A stretch of 64,000 nt of DNA from Helicoverpa zea (taxonomy: Eukaryota; Arthropoda; Insecta; Lepidoptera; Noctuidae). The notes below the pieces were generated by a model that was not told where the DNA came from, did no database searches, and saw nothing but the letters and a program-made list of their open reading frames with translations. Numbering within the stretch: the first letter of the stretch is position 1; each line of letters starts with the position of its first letter. Both the position numbers and the translations under genes were made by a program. Location: positions 10,974,001 through 11,038,000 of the forward strand of contig NC_061459.1 of the NCBI RefSeq assembly GCF_022581195.2, given 5' to 3'. Shown here piece by piece: positions 25,041 through 35,803 of this stretch.

Positions 25041-25304
25041 AATAAATTGAGGTAAAAAAATCTTTAAAAACAAGCTTTTATTTAAATGCGCTAAAAATAA
25101 AAAAATAAACTTTTACTGTAACTTTACTGATTTATGTTTTAAAAGCTTGTCGCGAGATTTAAGTACTCGTATTTACTTTCTTAGTAAAATCGCGACAAGC
25201 TTTTAAAACATAAATCAGTAAAGTTACAGTAAAAGTTTATTTTTTTATTTTTAGCGCATTTAAATAAAAGCTTGTTTTTAAAGATTTTTTTACCTCAATT
25301 TATT
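25041..25304. repeat. Perfect 115-bp inverted repeat with 34-bp spacer
   Basis: Left arm 25041-25155 and right arm 25190-25304 are exact reverse complements over 115 bp. The spacer is 25156-25189. The arms are AT-rich and include AAGCTTGT near both inner and outer parts. Transcription through it would give a long hairpin RNA. It sits just after the repeat ending at 25018 and just before another repeat. Confidence 0.9.
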
Positions 25305-25680
25305 TTATACTTTTTAGTTTTGATTTGGTAAAGTGCACTTTATTCTACTTGCCTGTCATGGGATACCCATAGGTATGGATGGAATTGAAAAAAATAGGTT
25401 ATTCACCATTTTGTAGCGGCGGCTATCTTGGATTTTTATTTCGTAAAGTGCAATGTGTTCTACTAGTCAATCCCTTTCATTTGATACCCATATTGTATAG
25501 GTACTTTAAAAATAACTAGTCCACCATCTTGTATATTTAGACATGTTGGATTTAGGATGACGTCACATAGCTTAACATGCATTGTCATCCAAACTAAACA
25601 TGTATGCAAAATTGCAGCTCAATCGGTTGAGGGCAAGTGCCTTAAAATTGAGTTGTAAAATTCCACCCGAACACACATAG

Positions 25681-25711
<31 letters not shown>

Positions 25712-25740
25712 CATTGCAAGTTTAATAAAAGCTTGTAAAA
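25305..25740 (+). mobile_element. Repeat tail ending (ACAT)n and AATAAAAGCTTGTAAAAA
   Basis: The stretch includes near-duplicated phrases (GTAAAGTGCA, TCACCATTTTGTA / CCACCATCTTGTA, GGATACCCATA / TGATACCCATA). It then reads GCAGCTCAATCGGTTGAGGG and an ACAT microsatellite at 25683-25714, and ends ATAAAAGCTTGTAAAAAG. I recognise this as a common lepidopteran retroelement-like 3' end. No reverse transcriptase is present. Confidence 0.55.
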
Positions 25741-26136
25741 AGATGACACGTGTCGAGCTTTTCGTGAAGCCTGCTGAACTTCACTTGATGTTTTGTTTCG
25801 ATTTTAGACTTTATTTTTGAAGGGTCAAAGTGCATGTCTCCTTGTTACATAATAAGTCATTATTTTGTGACTGAACTGTCTCTATAAAGTACACTTACGA
25901 AAGTATTTAGATGGTTAAACATGTTTTATTCTTGTACGTGACGTCACGACTTGGTAATGGACGTGAATGAATTTGTTTGTACAATATTACAAAGTTTCGT
26001 TTTGCGGTTGACGCATGGTATTGATGGCTACAAAATGTATTGTCGACCCAGTTTACGGACTGCAAAAAAATATATTTTGATAGAAGGAAGTGGCTTTTAC
26101 TATCAGTGTGCCAAATTACTTAAATGTGATTACGTG

Positions 26137-26174
26137 TCATTTAATATTTGTTTGTTTTTTTTTTGCAGGTGAGT
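26137..26174 (+). other. Acceptor fused to donor (recursive or ratchet splice site)
   Basis: The sequence is a T-rich tract with T10, then GCAG at 26165-26168, followed at once by GTGAGT at 26169-26174. This is the textbook ratchet-point layout known from very long insect introns, here on the strand of the coding exon and about 18.8 kb upstream of it. It also forms the 5' boundary of the 45-nt exon described separately. Confidence 0.6.
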
Positions 26175-26213
26175 CGCAACAGAATGGGGATGATTGCAGT
26201 TATAGTTATATAA
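26169..26213 (+). CDS. Likely 45-nt microexon (14 codons, phase 1-1) that starts with a regenerated 5' splice site
   Basis: A strong acceptor, a ten-T run followed by GCAG, ends at 26168. A strong donor, TAA|GTAAGTA, starts at 26214. Between them lie 45 nt, a multiple of three. Read in phase 1 (two bases, 14 codons, one base) it gives ESQQNGDDCSYSYI without a stop. The leftover A joins the GC that opens the exon at 44924 to make AGC (Ser), giving ...SYSYI-S-LGRLHPYG.... Of the other two frames, one ends in TAA at the exon end and the other hits TGA at once, so the phase set by the downstream exon is the only fully open one. The exon begins GTGAGT, a consensus donor; once its 5' end is joined upstream, the same site could be used again to remove the exon. 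It could instead be a pure zero-length ratchet point with the reading frame a coincidence. No homologue is recognised. Confidence 0.6.
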   Translation: MSRNRMGMIAVIVI

Positions 26214-28937
26214 GTAAGTATTTCTTTATACCTTACAAAGAAGAATGTACCAACGTATAGCCAAAATATCAAAAAGGTTTTTTTTTTCAGCTATTACTAA
26301 GTATACCTAATATTATGTGTAACACTGTATATTTCCTTCAGAATTACATTATTCCATTTCTATAAATAAACCCTCATAACATAATATAAAATTATTGCGG
26401 TTATTTACCGCAAATATTTCCATGACTCACGAAACAAATAGATTCATGTTTTAGTGCAAAACTTTAAATAAATTATCACAAAAGGTATTACCACAAATAA
26501 TCTCCTCATCCATTGCAGAGTAAAATCTTTGCCAAATGAAGTGACTTGCATCTTTCGCTAAATCATGAAAAAGATAGAAGAGGTGAACTAACGCTCTAAA
26601 GTGTAAGCCAAAAGTAAATATAATAAAATCTCCATTACGTTAAAAATATCCATGGGATACTTGAAAAACAAACTCAGGTAACTTGGTTCATAATAACAAG
26701 ATTGCAAGGCAGCCAGCTCACTTCACCTCTGAAAATATACTGTTAAAATTGTGGAAATTCCTTAGTTTGATTACGCCCTGGCGTAAAAACAATCTACTTT
26801 GAATTTCAACAAGTTTGTTCGACTCTTCAATAACTTAATTAGTAATGCTGGTCTGTATTCATTTCTGGGAGAACTCTTTAGAATTGAAACTGCGTTTGTT
26901 GTGCTTGCAAGGGATCATTTAGTCGCTGTAAGCTGGGGATTATTTCTAAGCATTTTTTCTAAGCAAAAAGGAGATTTACAAACATACAGTTTGTAGTCAT
27001 ACTACAGTATATCAGTCACATTTTCTTTCTGAACACGTTATAACTTAACACAAACAGAAGAAAGTCCTAAGACTTAGAAAAAGTACCAATTAAAGTTTTT
27101 CTTTCGGAGTTTTTCAATTTCTTTCATTTTCCATCGGCCCCGAGGATACAAAATCAGTTGCTCGTAGAACTACGCGCTACTATAGCTATTTGACTAATTT
27201 CTAACATCTGCAGTACTAAATCGAAAGAATTCCAAATTATGTCCATTTGTAAAAGAAAACTAACCGGTAACGCAAACTAGGTTGAAACTGCATCCACGGC
27301 TCTCAATTCGCATTTACAATTCCACTCGCGTCTCAGACTGTCCGCATATCATCTATCCTTTTCTGTACAACCACTTTTTTGTGCGGCCGTCTCTTTCTAA
27401 TGCATTGGATTGCAGAAAGCCGATTTCAAAGGTACTATTCTCACGTTTTGTTTCGAACAAGGCGTCGTCGTGGTACTGATTTTGAATGCCACATATGAAC
27501 GGGACACCCACGAATTTTCCTCCCTAACGCAATTTTTAAAGTTCGACGATTCTCTTTTGTTTTTCACTGATTTTGTTCCATTCTCTAATGACCAAGAGTT
27601 ATTTTTCTTAGTAAATGGCCAGCACTTGACGCTTTTAGTACATTTTAAAATAAGAACTTAGACATTCGATTTTCAAAAGCATGGCTCGACTTTCCAGCCA
27701 ATGCAAGCGGCAGTCGATACAATGATACGCTTTATACCAAAGGAGGTAGTCACCATTACTTTTTACGGTCGCTAGCTATCCTTAAACCCGACATATTATT
27801 GCGTACAAAGTACGATTGTTTCAAATTCTCTCGCAGTGAACGACAACAGTCAAGAGTATGTATTACTTAATCAGTCTGGGCCACTGGGTCTTTGATTAAA
27901 AATCTTCTCACGACTTGGAATCGGTCGTCAATAGTTTATCACATATAAAAATTCGAGTCGTCCCAATCGTTACGGTACACTGAATACATAATGGGAGCTA
28001 TGACCTCAGTGCTGACGTCATGACCCCGAAGGATTATTCTCACATAATAGATTGTGGCCGAATTACTCAACTATTGTTTATTGGTTACATGTTTTGAATG
28101 GGATTCCCAGAAGTTATGTGTTTCAAGGCTGTTATAGCAAATTGAAATAAGCAATGCTGTGTACCTACATAAATCAAGTTTTAAAACTAAGGTAATATTG
28201 GCAATGATTTTCATCTTGTTTGGTATCATCACATACATAGCACATAGATCAAGACACAAAGAACAAACCAAAATCAATATCATAATTATTTGTTTTGATC
28301 TTAAACGTATATTTTTTATTCCAGTTTTGCGATCACTGGATCCACGAAGATGATCTGATAGTGAAGGTATAAATCTATTTCATCACCTTTGCTCACCGCT
28401 TCTAACACCCTGTATATCACAGAAGCACGAATTAGCTAGTTTTTGTTTTGTGACGTCCAATACTTTCATGTAAATAACAAGAATGTGTAGAACTGATAAA
28501 ACCCCGTTGTGTACGTAATCCTTAATAAATCAGGATTATTGTAATGTATTGTTTGCTGCAACTGTCCCAAAAATGTGCCGTAATCACTTTGTTGACCATA
28601 TTTTGTAGTGACCCTCCCCGTATTATACGCTTTGAAAATTGCATCCTCTAAGCCAAATACCTGAGCCTGGCGTTTACACTGATAAATAGCACATTAACGC
28701 TTTCCTCGTTGATTTAACACCCTGAAACTTACGTACAAAAGCCTACCCTAATAAAATATAGAACCACATAAAACATATAATTATATTTTTTTCTCTCGCC
28801 TCTTGAAGGCAGGAGTCGTTTCCATTCCACACACCTCCACAAAATATGGTCTTTCATAACTCCCCACAAAAAATCCCCTGTAATTTAATGCTTCCCCTGA
28901 AAATAATATGTAAAAATACGCGCTGGGTAGGGGCCAC

Positions 28938-28977
28938 TTTCGGCCCGTTTCGGGCTATTTCGGACAATTTCGGGCCG
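28938..28977. repeat. Four 10-bp units TTTCGG(G/C/A)C..
   Basis: TTTCGGCCCG, TTTCGGGCTA, TTTCGGACAA and TTTCGGGCCG follow head to tail at 28938, 28948, 28958 and 28968 with an exact 10-bp period, in a GC-rich patch of the intron. Confidence 0.7.
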
Positions 28978-31900
28978 GTGCAGACCATTACGGGCACATC
29001 CTTCGCGCCGTTATCTTGCCCGTAAGAATAAATCAGGATATTATTTTACCCCGACAAAATATTATTCTTCATATCTAATCAGTGAGGCAAGAAATATGGA
29101 TATGATACCGACCGAAATTGTATTTATGTGTTATGGTTCTCATAAGTGCCGACGAGGGCACCCCTACGTGCTAACGTGCGAGTTGCCTCCGCTGGCTCCT
29201 CGCTAATTCATCAATGACACAATAGTCTTTAACGTGATTCGTAGCTGAACTATTATTGCTCAATTAGGTATACCGAAATAAATCACCTGTATAAAAACAA
29301 AATGTACATAATATTTGTTACTCAAAATTCAAATAATATCGACATTTTCGACTACGCATCATTAAGACAGCCAACAAACAAACACAATGTACAACTTATT
29401 TAAACATTTGTATAACAGTATGCCAACAATCTGAAAGGAGATAAACTTAAGTTTTCAAATTTCAAAGAGGCGAGCGTAACTCAAAACACGGTCCTCAATA
29501 GTAACAACCGCAGTCACTCTGTTGAGACATTTTAATCAAGAAATCTTCGCGTCTTTAATCAAAGGAAAACTTGAATACCTACACAACACTTGTTAAGTAA
29601 CACGACGAATTAAAACAACTCAGTTCTCGTATTTTCAAGCTGATTTGGCAAAGGGAGGGAGCCATCTTCGGCCGACTAGAGAAGATGAAAATTGAATTTT
29701 TGGTTTATAATGTGTTGCGTATGGAATAAGTAGCATTTATGGGCAAGGTTCAGAATGAAAGGTTTATGAAGTTAAAAAAATAGGTAGATATACGATTACG
29801 AGTAATAATACGTAACTATAATCATCTGAACTTGACACACTAACTTTTACAGAACGTAACAATTGCTTCCTGAACATACATTTTTTAAGACACCTGTCTA
29901 ATAAAACATTAAAATGCTATTTCTGAACGTCGAAACGAATGAGCGATATCGATTATTTATTGTACAGACATTTAATCGAGTAGATTGTGTTTCGTTTGCG
30001 GTTGGTGCGGTCACGGCATCGATGCTTGGTGACTACAGACTTGTGAAGTCATCTAAATTTGTTATAGAAACGATGACTTTTGTCTGAAGATATCATTATA
30101 GAGCGTTCACACAACAAATTGTTTCAAAATATTTTACGTGGTATTGCTCAAATTTTGTGATCTTCTAGAGCAAAAGTCAATTAAGAGAAACCAAAGTTTA
30201 AAGAGCGAAAAGCATAAATTGAACCAAAAAACCACTTCCGAAAAAGTTGCTAAGAATTTATTGAGAAAAGCATTCAACTGAACTACTTATATGAAACAGG
30301 CGGAATATATCCAACCACCAGCAGTTACGATGTCTATATCTCTCCACTTTCCCCACAGTCCAATCTACATACATCCAGAGTATTTCTTTACCTAATACAG
30401 TCTTCGCAGAGAAAACCGGTTCGAAGCGGGAACAAATTGGCACCTAATAGAATTTCATATGGGCACAATTTAACCATATTGTACTGTATTAGACATTCCC
30501 TCCTGTATAGTACATTTCAATTGGTATTCATATATGCGTTCATTATTAATAGAATGTTAGACAAAGGATTGCATTTGGTAGTATGTGAAATACAATACGT
30601 TTGCACTGTGGAAAGTACTTTAAATCCGTCACTTGGTATGGCTTCGAACGATGCTAATAAGTAGTTTGCTTAGGTACGTTTTGGTAGAGTTTCTTTTGTT
30701 TGTTTGATATAAAGTATAGGCAGGGAGAATTCTCTGCAAATGTATCATGGTCAACAGTTCGACAGTCAGACCATGTATTTCGAAGAATTGAGACAATGTT
30801 TTCCTTAAACTGTATTGGTACTCGCTAATGAACATAATAAATGTCACAGCTTGAACTACTCAACTTGCCGTTTATAATTAAGTCTGTAAATGTACTATTA
30901 TACCTACAATCTGCATACATAAACCCTCATAAAAAACGAAACTTTATCACATGAACAAACTAATTTCGGATAACTAAACAAAAATAAATCCGAATCCAAC
31001 CCTTACCCAACTTAGAATTCGTCGAGTCATTTAGTCACTACTAATGCAAATCTGCCATAAATTGTCAATAAACCGGGGGGTGGGGGGTAGTTTTCGATAG
31101 TTCTCGTTCGGCGGTCCGTGACGATTTATAGTGCAAGTTTCAGATGGAAAAAGTTGGTGATCCTGTCTCCTTACGGCGTCCCACGAGGGCGGGGGGCGTT
31201 GTTCTAATACGTACTGTCAATTGGGAAAGTGCGTCTTTATGTCTTTGTGGGAAAGCCTGCATTTCTTCGCGTATTTTTTCTTGTGAGGTAACAATGCTTT
31301 ATTAGCCTAATGTAGCGGTGAGTGTTATTGGTGTTTTGGCTTATGTAGGGCAGAGTTCGGATGGAATTGAGTATTCAATGAACTGACGAGGAAAATTGTG
31401 CCTTTTAAATAAAAAAAATACTGGAATTCCGTCAGTATTTTACTGTATAAAACTTCTCTTTAAGTAAGATTATCCAGTAGCTTTAAAAATGTGACGGGCT
31501 TTTCACCCACATTATAACAGCCCCATATATTATAACCCACACACATAATGTGTGTCCTTATTTTTCCATATTTATACCCGCTACTTCAAGTTATTCGAGC
31601 TCGTCGCAATATACATGTTACGAAATAAATTTCATCTCTCAGCAAAGAACACTAAATAAGCCCCCAACAAATTACTTCTCCAGTCCCCGAAGTAACTTAC
31701 ATAATGCTGAAACAGTATACTTAAAATACTTGAAAGTTATCAAAGGAAAATCAACTTTAAAATGAAAGATGTAAGTCACATTTCTGCCCAAGGCCCGGAG
31801 CAGCCGAGATAATCTTGTTGGGGAGTCATTTTTGACCAATTTCCCTTGGTATTGAAAATATTTTATAGAGGCCGACATTGCAAAGTCACATAGGACCCGA

Positions 31901-34616
31901 TAGGCTTTGTGTGGACGCCGTTCAACGTTGTTTTGTTCATTGTTTTCTATTTAAGCGACGGAGTTATGTAGACAAAGCTTGTTACAGCGGCCATTTTGTA
32001 TGAAAATCAATTTTACATAATATGAAACATAATAATATTGGACATACTCGCTTTTATATTTTGCTGAAACATTTATTAAGAATTTATGTTCAGTAAAATC
32101 ATAGTACCACCACACACAAAATATTTGCTTCAATTTATTTGTGAATAAATCATACCTCGGTAAAAAAAGCTTTGCTGAAGCAGAAGCGTAAATAACTTAA
32201 TTGGCTCTTGAGTTTTATAATATTAGTATTTCCAAAAGCAATAGATTAAAAATAATTAAGTAGTAAATTATAAATCTATTTTCTTCTACCAGTTCCTTCA
32301 ATCTCAAAAACACCATAGAATTCTAAATGACCCGGTGAACCTGTCCACTTCTGTACGAACACGAAATAATTAATAGAACGGCATAACTGTTGAAACTTCG
32401 TCTCTGTCGCCAATATTTTTGTTTGGCTACTTTACTTTTTGTTCATATTTCAACGCTACACGGGGAGGTGATTAAATAATTTGCATTCGCACCGTCGTTA
32501 TTTCAATTCGATTCTTTATTTAGTTTGCATTTTGCAATGAGGATGAATTAAAAATACATTTTACGTGTTTTATTTAAGTTGACCGTGTTATTTAATTGTT
32601 TATTCGGAATCGGTTCGAGTTTTGCAGTGGGTCATGTTCAAACGACAAAGTTGTGTAGTTAGTGCGCGCTTGTCGAGTGCGCATATTTTTAAAGCATAGC
32701 GCGCGTTCTAGTGGCATGCTTTGCATTTGAACTCGCGCAAAAAATCATGAAACCTTTTCAAAATATTCCTGAACTCCCAATATAAAAAGGCTTTGAACAA
32801 AACACTGCTGTATAAATTCCGAAAATCAGGAGTAGGTAAAGCAGCCTCCATTATTTCTCACACAAAATTTTGAATGGAAGCTAACAACCCGAAATATCAA
32901 CAAATTATATCTAATCGCTTACCAAATCATCTTTTTATAAATCGATATGGAATCGCTTTGGGACGCAAACATTCGTTAAATCACCCAGTTCGCGAGTAAA
33001 CGATTCAATTATATCTGTACGTTGATAGCAAAGCGGTCTGAAAGGTTGTGCTTGCGAACATCACGGAGTGTTGATTTGACGAAAAATTGTACGTTTGTGC
33101 GTTGATCGATGTGATTTATAGGCAAGTGATGTGTTGAGTATTTTGCAGCAGTAGACTACATATATTTATGTAAATTATACCCTAGTTATTTATCTGCAGA
33201 ATTAACGGATATGAGTCAGTCGATGAGTGTAATAAGCATTAGTATTTTGTGTTGTTTTTTTTTTGTAGTTTAATGCTAAAGTTTGTAAAAACTTTTTACC
33301 ACTAAACGCTTAATCCAAAAGTTTCTACTTAAAAAAATGCCACCCCGCAAATAACAAATGTTGAAAATATGCATAACTTTAAAACTCCCCAACTTAAGCT
33401 GTCATCGGTATACATGAAAATTTTGAATTTCGAACGTGAATTGTCTGGTAACACTGGATGGGTCCCCAGTCGCATGTTACGGCATGGTAGGCGAAGCCAT
33501 CACATTACCCGTGGCATTTTGATAAGACAGTGCGTTACTTTTATTACCTACCTATGCAACTATACGCGAAAATGGCGGCACTTGGAATGGTAATAGGGGC
33601 GTTTGTTAGACTGGTTTATTGGACGATATGCTCCGTTTGGTCGCTGTTTAGACAGAAATATTTACTATGCTGCTTTGTTTGTCTGCGACTACTTGGAAAG
33701 GCGAATTTCATACAACGCAAAAATAAAGTTACAAAGTAAAAGCATGTAATTGACTCGTCAGATTTCGGTACTGTAAAAACTATCCCCAATACGTCACTCA
33801 TGTTTCAAAAGCACAAAACCGATAGCCCAAATTTATTTTCATTATTTTTTACAGTAAAGGTCCGAGCAACAAGCTATCAAAGAAAGAAACATGATTGACT
33901 GACCACAAAAATCGCTCGCAATAATAGGATAAACGTAAAAAGATTGACAAAACGTTTCTCGTTGGTACGAACAGGCTTTATGATTTTTCGGCGCTGAACT
34001 TTTAAAACAACCTTTTCTCTGTGGCTGGCCGTCATACTCTATATATTACAAGTTGAAAGGCCAAAAAAACAATGAAATCCAGCCATCAATACACGCGTAT
34101 TACAAAGTGGGACGACAAACAATGACGGACGTTGTTGTGTCGAATGCAGCCAACATATGGACGGGATATTTTTAAACTGTATAGAGACATTAAGATAAAG
34201 TTTACTGCATTCGAATGTTCCGTCTCTAGTCACTCGGATATTTCGGTTTATTGTTTGAAACGGGACAAAGGTTTTTTAGTGCGCTTTTAGGAGCATGCTG
34301 CACTCTCGAATGATATAATATTTATGAGTTTTTCGTCGCATTTGAATTTAGAACGATACTGTTTTTTTGGCTGTCACTGTTTTTGTCAGGCTGTCTCTGT
34401 TCGCGAGGTTATGTTCTGAAGAAAATTAACATCAGCGTGTCATTGCTATCTCGAGGTATGAAAATTCCTGAATAATTTTGTATCATTTGAAATATCAGAG
34501 GGCTATTCATAAAACCCTTTATGGTATCTTTACTCGAATTGAATACGAATGAAATTAGAGCAACATCTTTATCAATGAAATCTCTAAAAATAGTAAAAGG
34601 AAGGTAAACTGAATCG

Positions 34617-34636
34617 GATCACCCGCGTGGGTGATC
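34617..34636. repeat. Perfect hairpin GATCACCC-GCGT-GGGTGATC
   Basis: Eight-base perfect arms flank a 4-base loop. No U-run follows and the context is intronic, so a terminator reading does not apply. It may be a binding palindrome or chance. Confidence 0.5.
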
Positions 34637-35640
34637 TGACCAATTTATTAAGACCTGTAGCATAATAGGTGTATGGGATTTAATCTGGATGGATCCTGGG
34701 ATCAAATTGAGTGGTCTGGTTTTTTGTGTCTTTATCATACCACCAACGCAACTCGCCCTCGAAGTGTGTCGTCGTTATGATATTGACACTTAAGTGCCGT
34801 GTCCCACGGGATGAATCCATGAGTTTATGGTGGCTTGCGTTACTTATCACGTTTTATGGGGTCTCGGGCGGATGTGGCGAGCTGTTAAATCACTTACTTT
34901 CCATATATCCAGATTATCTCCGGGAGATTATTTTATTAACATTTTTGGTGCGAAATTTTTGTTTATGTATTTTATGCATTTTCGTTTTCATTTCGCACTT
35001 GGAAAATGTCTATTTTGTAGTCAGTATTTACCGCTCTTTGAGGATACCTGTAAGTCGAAAGCTTTTTAAAGGCATTGATCACTCAGGAGTCAAAGACCTT
35101 TGAAACTTGACCTCTTTGACTTTGAAAAATAAATGAAACCCACTTATTTTATATCGCTCGAATATCTGGATTACCATTTCCATAAAGGCAATATACTAAG
35201 TCGAAAATCCGACTGTTACTTTTCGAAACGTTATCATTCATCGCATCAGTCATAGGTCGACAGCTTGGTTTCCATATATAAATATGTATTAGTCTAAAAT
35301 CAGCTACATTGTTAGACCCAAAATTGCGCTGAACGGACCGAAAACTAGAGTTCCGAACGCCATAGAGTATTTTGGTCGGCTTATAAATTGATAATGCGGC
35401 TTTGGACCGCATCCGATTATTAATTGACCCGATTTGACCCAACAATTACTTCAATTATTTACCTCCGGTACAAAGCTGCAGTTCGATAGTTGCGACTTTA
35501 ATTTGAATTATTTATTGGTTTCTTCCTAATTGCGATTAACGCTGTGTGTCTTGACTTGCTCCTGATTGGCTGGGTCCGCTTCGTTAATTGGCGAATTATT
35601 ACTAATTGAACCTTCTGTTGTCAATATTTAGATCCCATAA

Positions 35641-35803
35641 TCCATACTAATATTAGGAAGCTAAGGAATGTGTTTGAACGCGCTAATCTCAGATACTGCT
35701 GAACCGATTTGTAATTTTTTTTTCAATGTAATACATGGCTATGGGTTTTCTTTTATTCGGGTACCTACGCAGAGAGTATCTCACGCTATGCGGCAAAAGC
35801 TAG
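35641..35803 (+). mobile_element. Internally deleted Helitron-like element
   Basis: It starts TCCATACTAATATTA after a host A, the same start signature as the minus-strand element at 14.7-14.9 kb. It continues GAACGCGCTAATCTCAG and ends GCGGCAAAAGCTAG at 35803. It is non-coding. The 3' boundary is less certain because the base after CTAG is G and not T. Confidence 0.5.

Larger units (their letters stand above)
26214..35640 (+). other. Intron, mostly featureless
   Basis: This is the first half of the intron between the 26169 and 44924 exons. It holds a 10-bp-periodic repeat at 28938, G-runs near 31075-31090 and a perfect small hairpin at 34617. The 130-codon hydrophobic frame at 34711-35103 lies in T-rich DNA, overlaps another open frame and has no motif, so it is not called. 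Confidence 0.55.

Noticed and set aside
25683..25714. ACAT repeat as a CRISPR-like or centromeric array
   Set aside because: It is a plain tetranucleotide microsatellite at a repeat tail. No spacer structure exists anywhere in the window.
34711..35103. 130-codon plus-strand frame with apparent membrane segments
   Set aside because: A second open frame overlaps it, codon use is not coding-like, and no motif or splice/promoter context was found.
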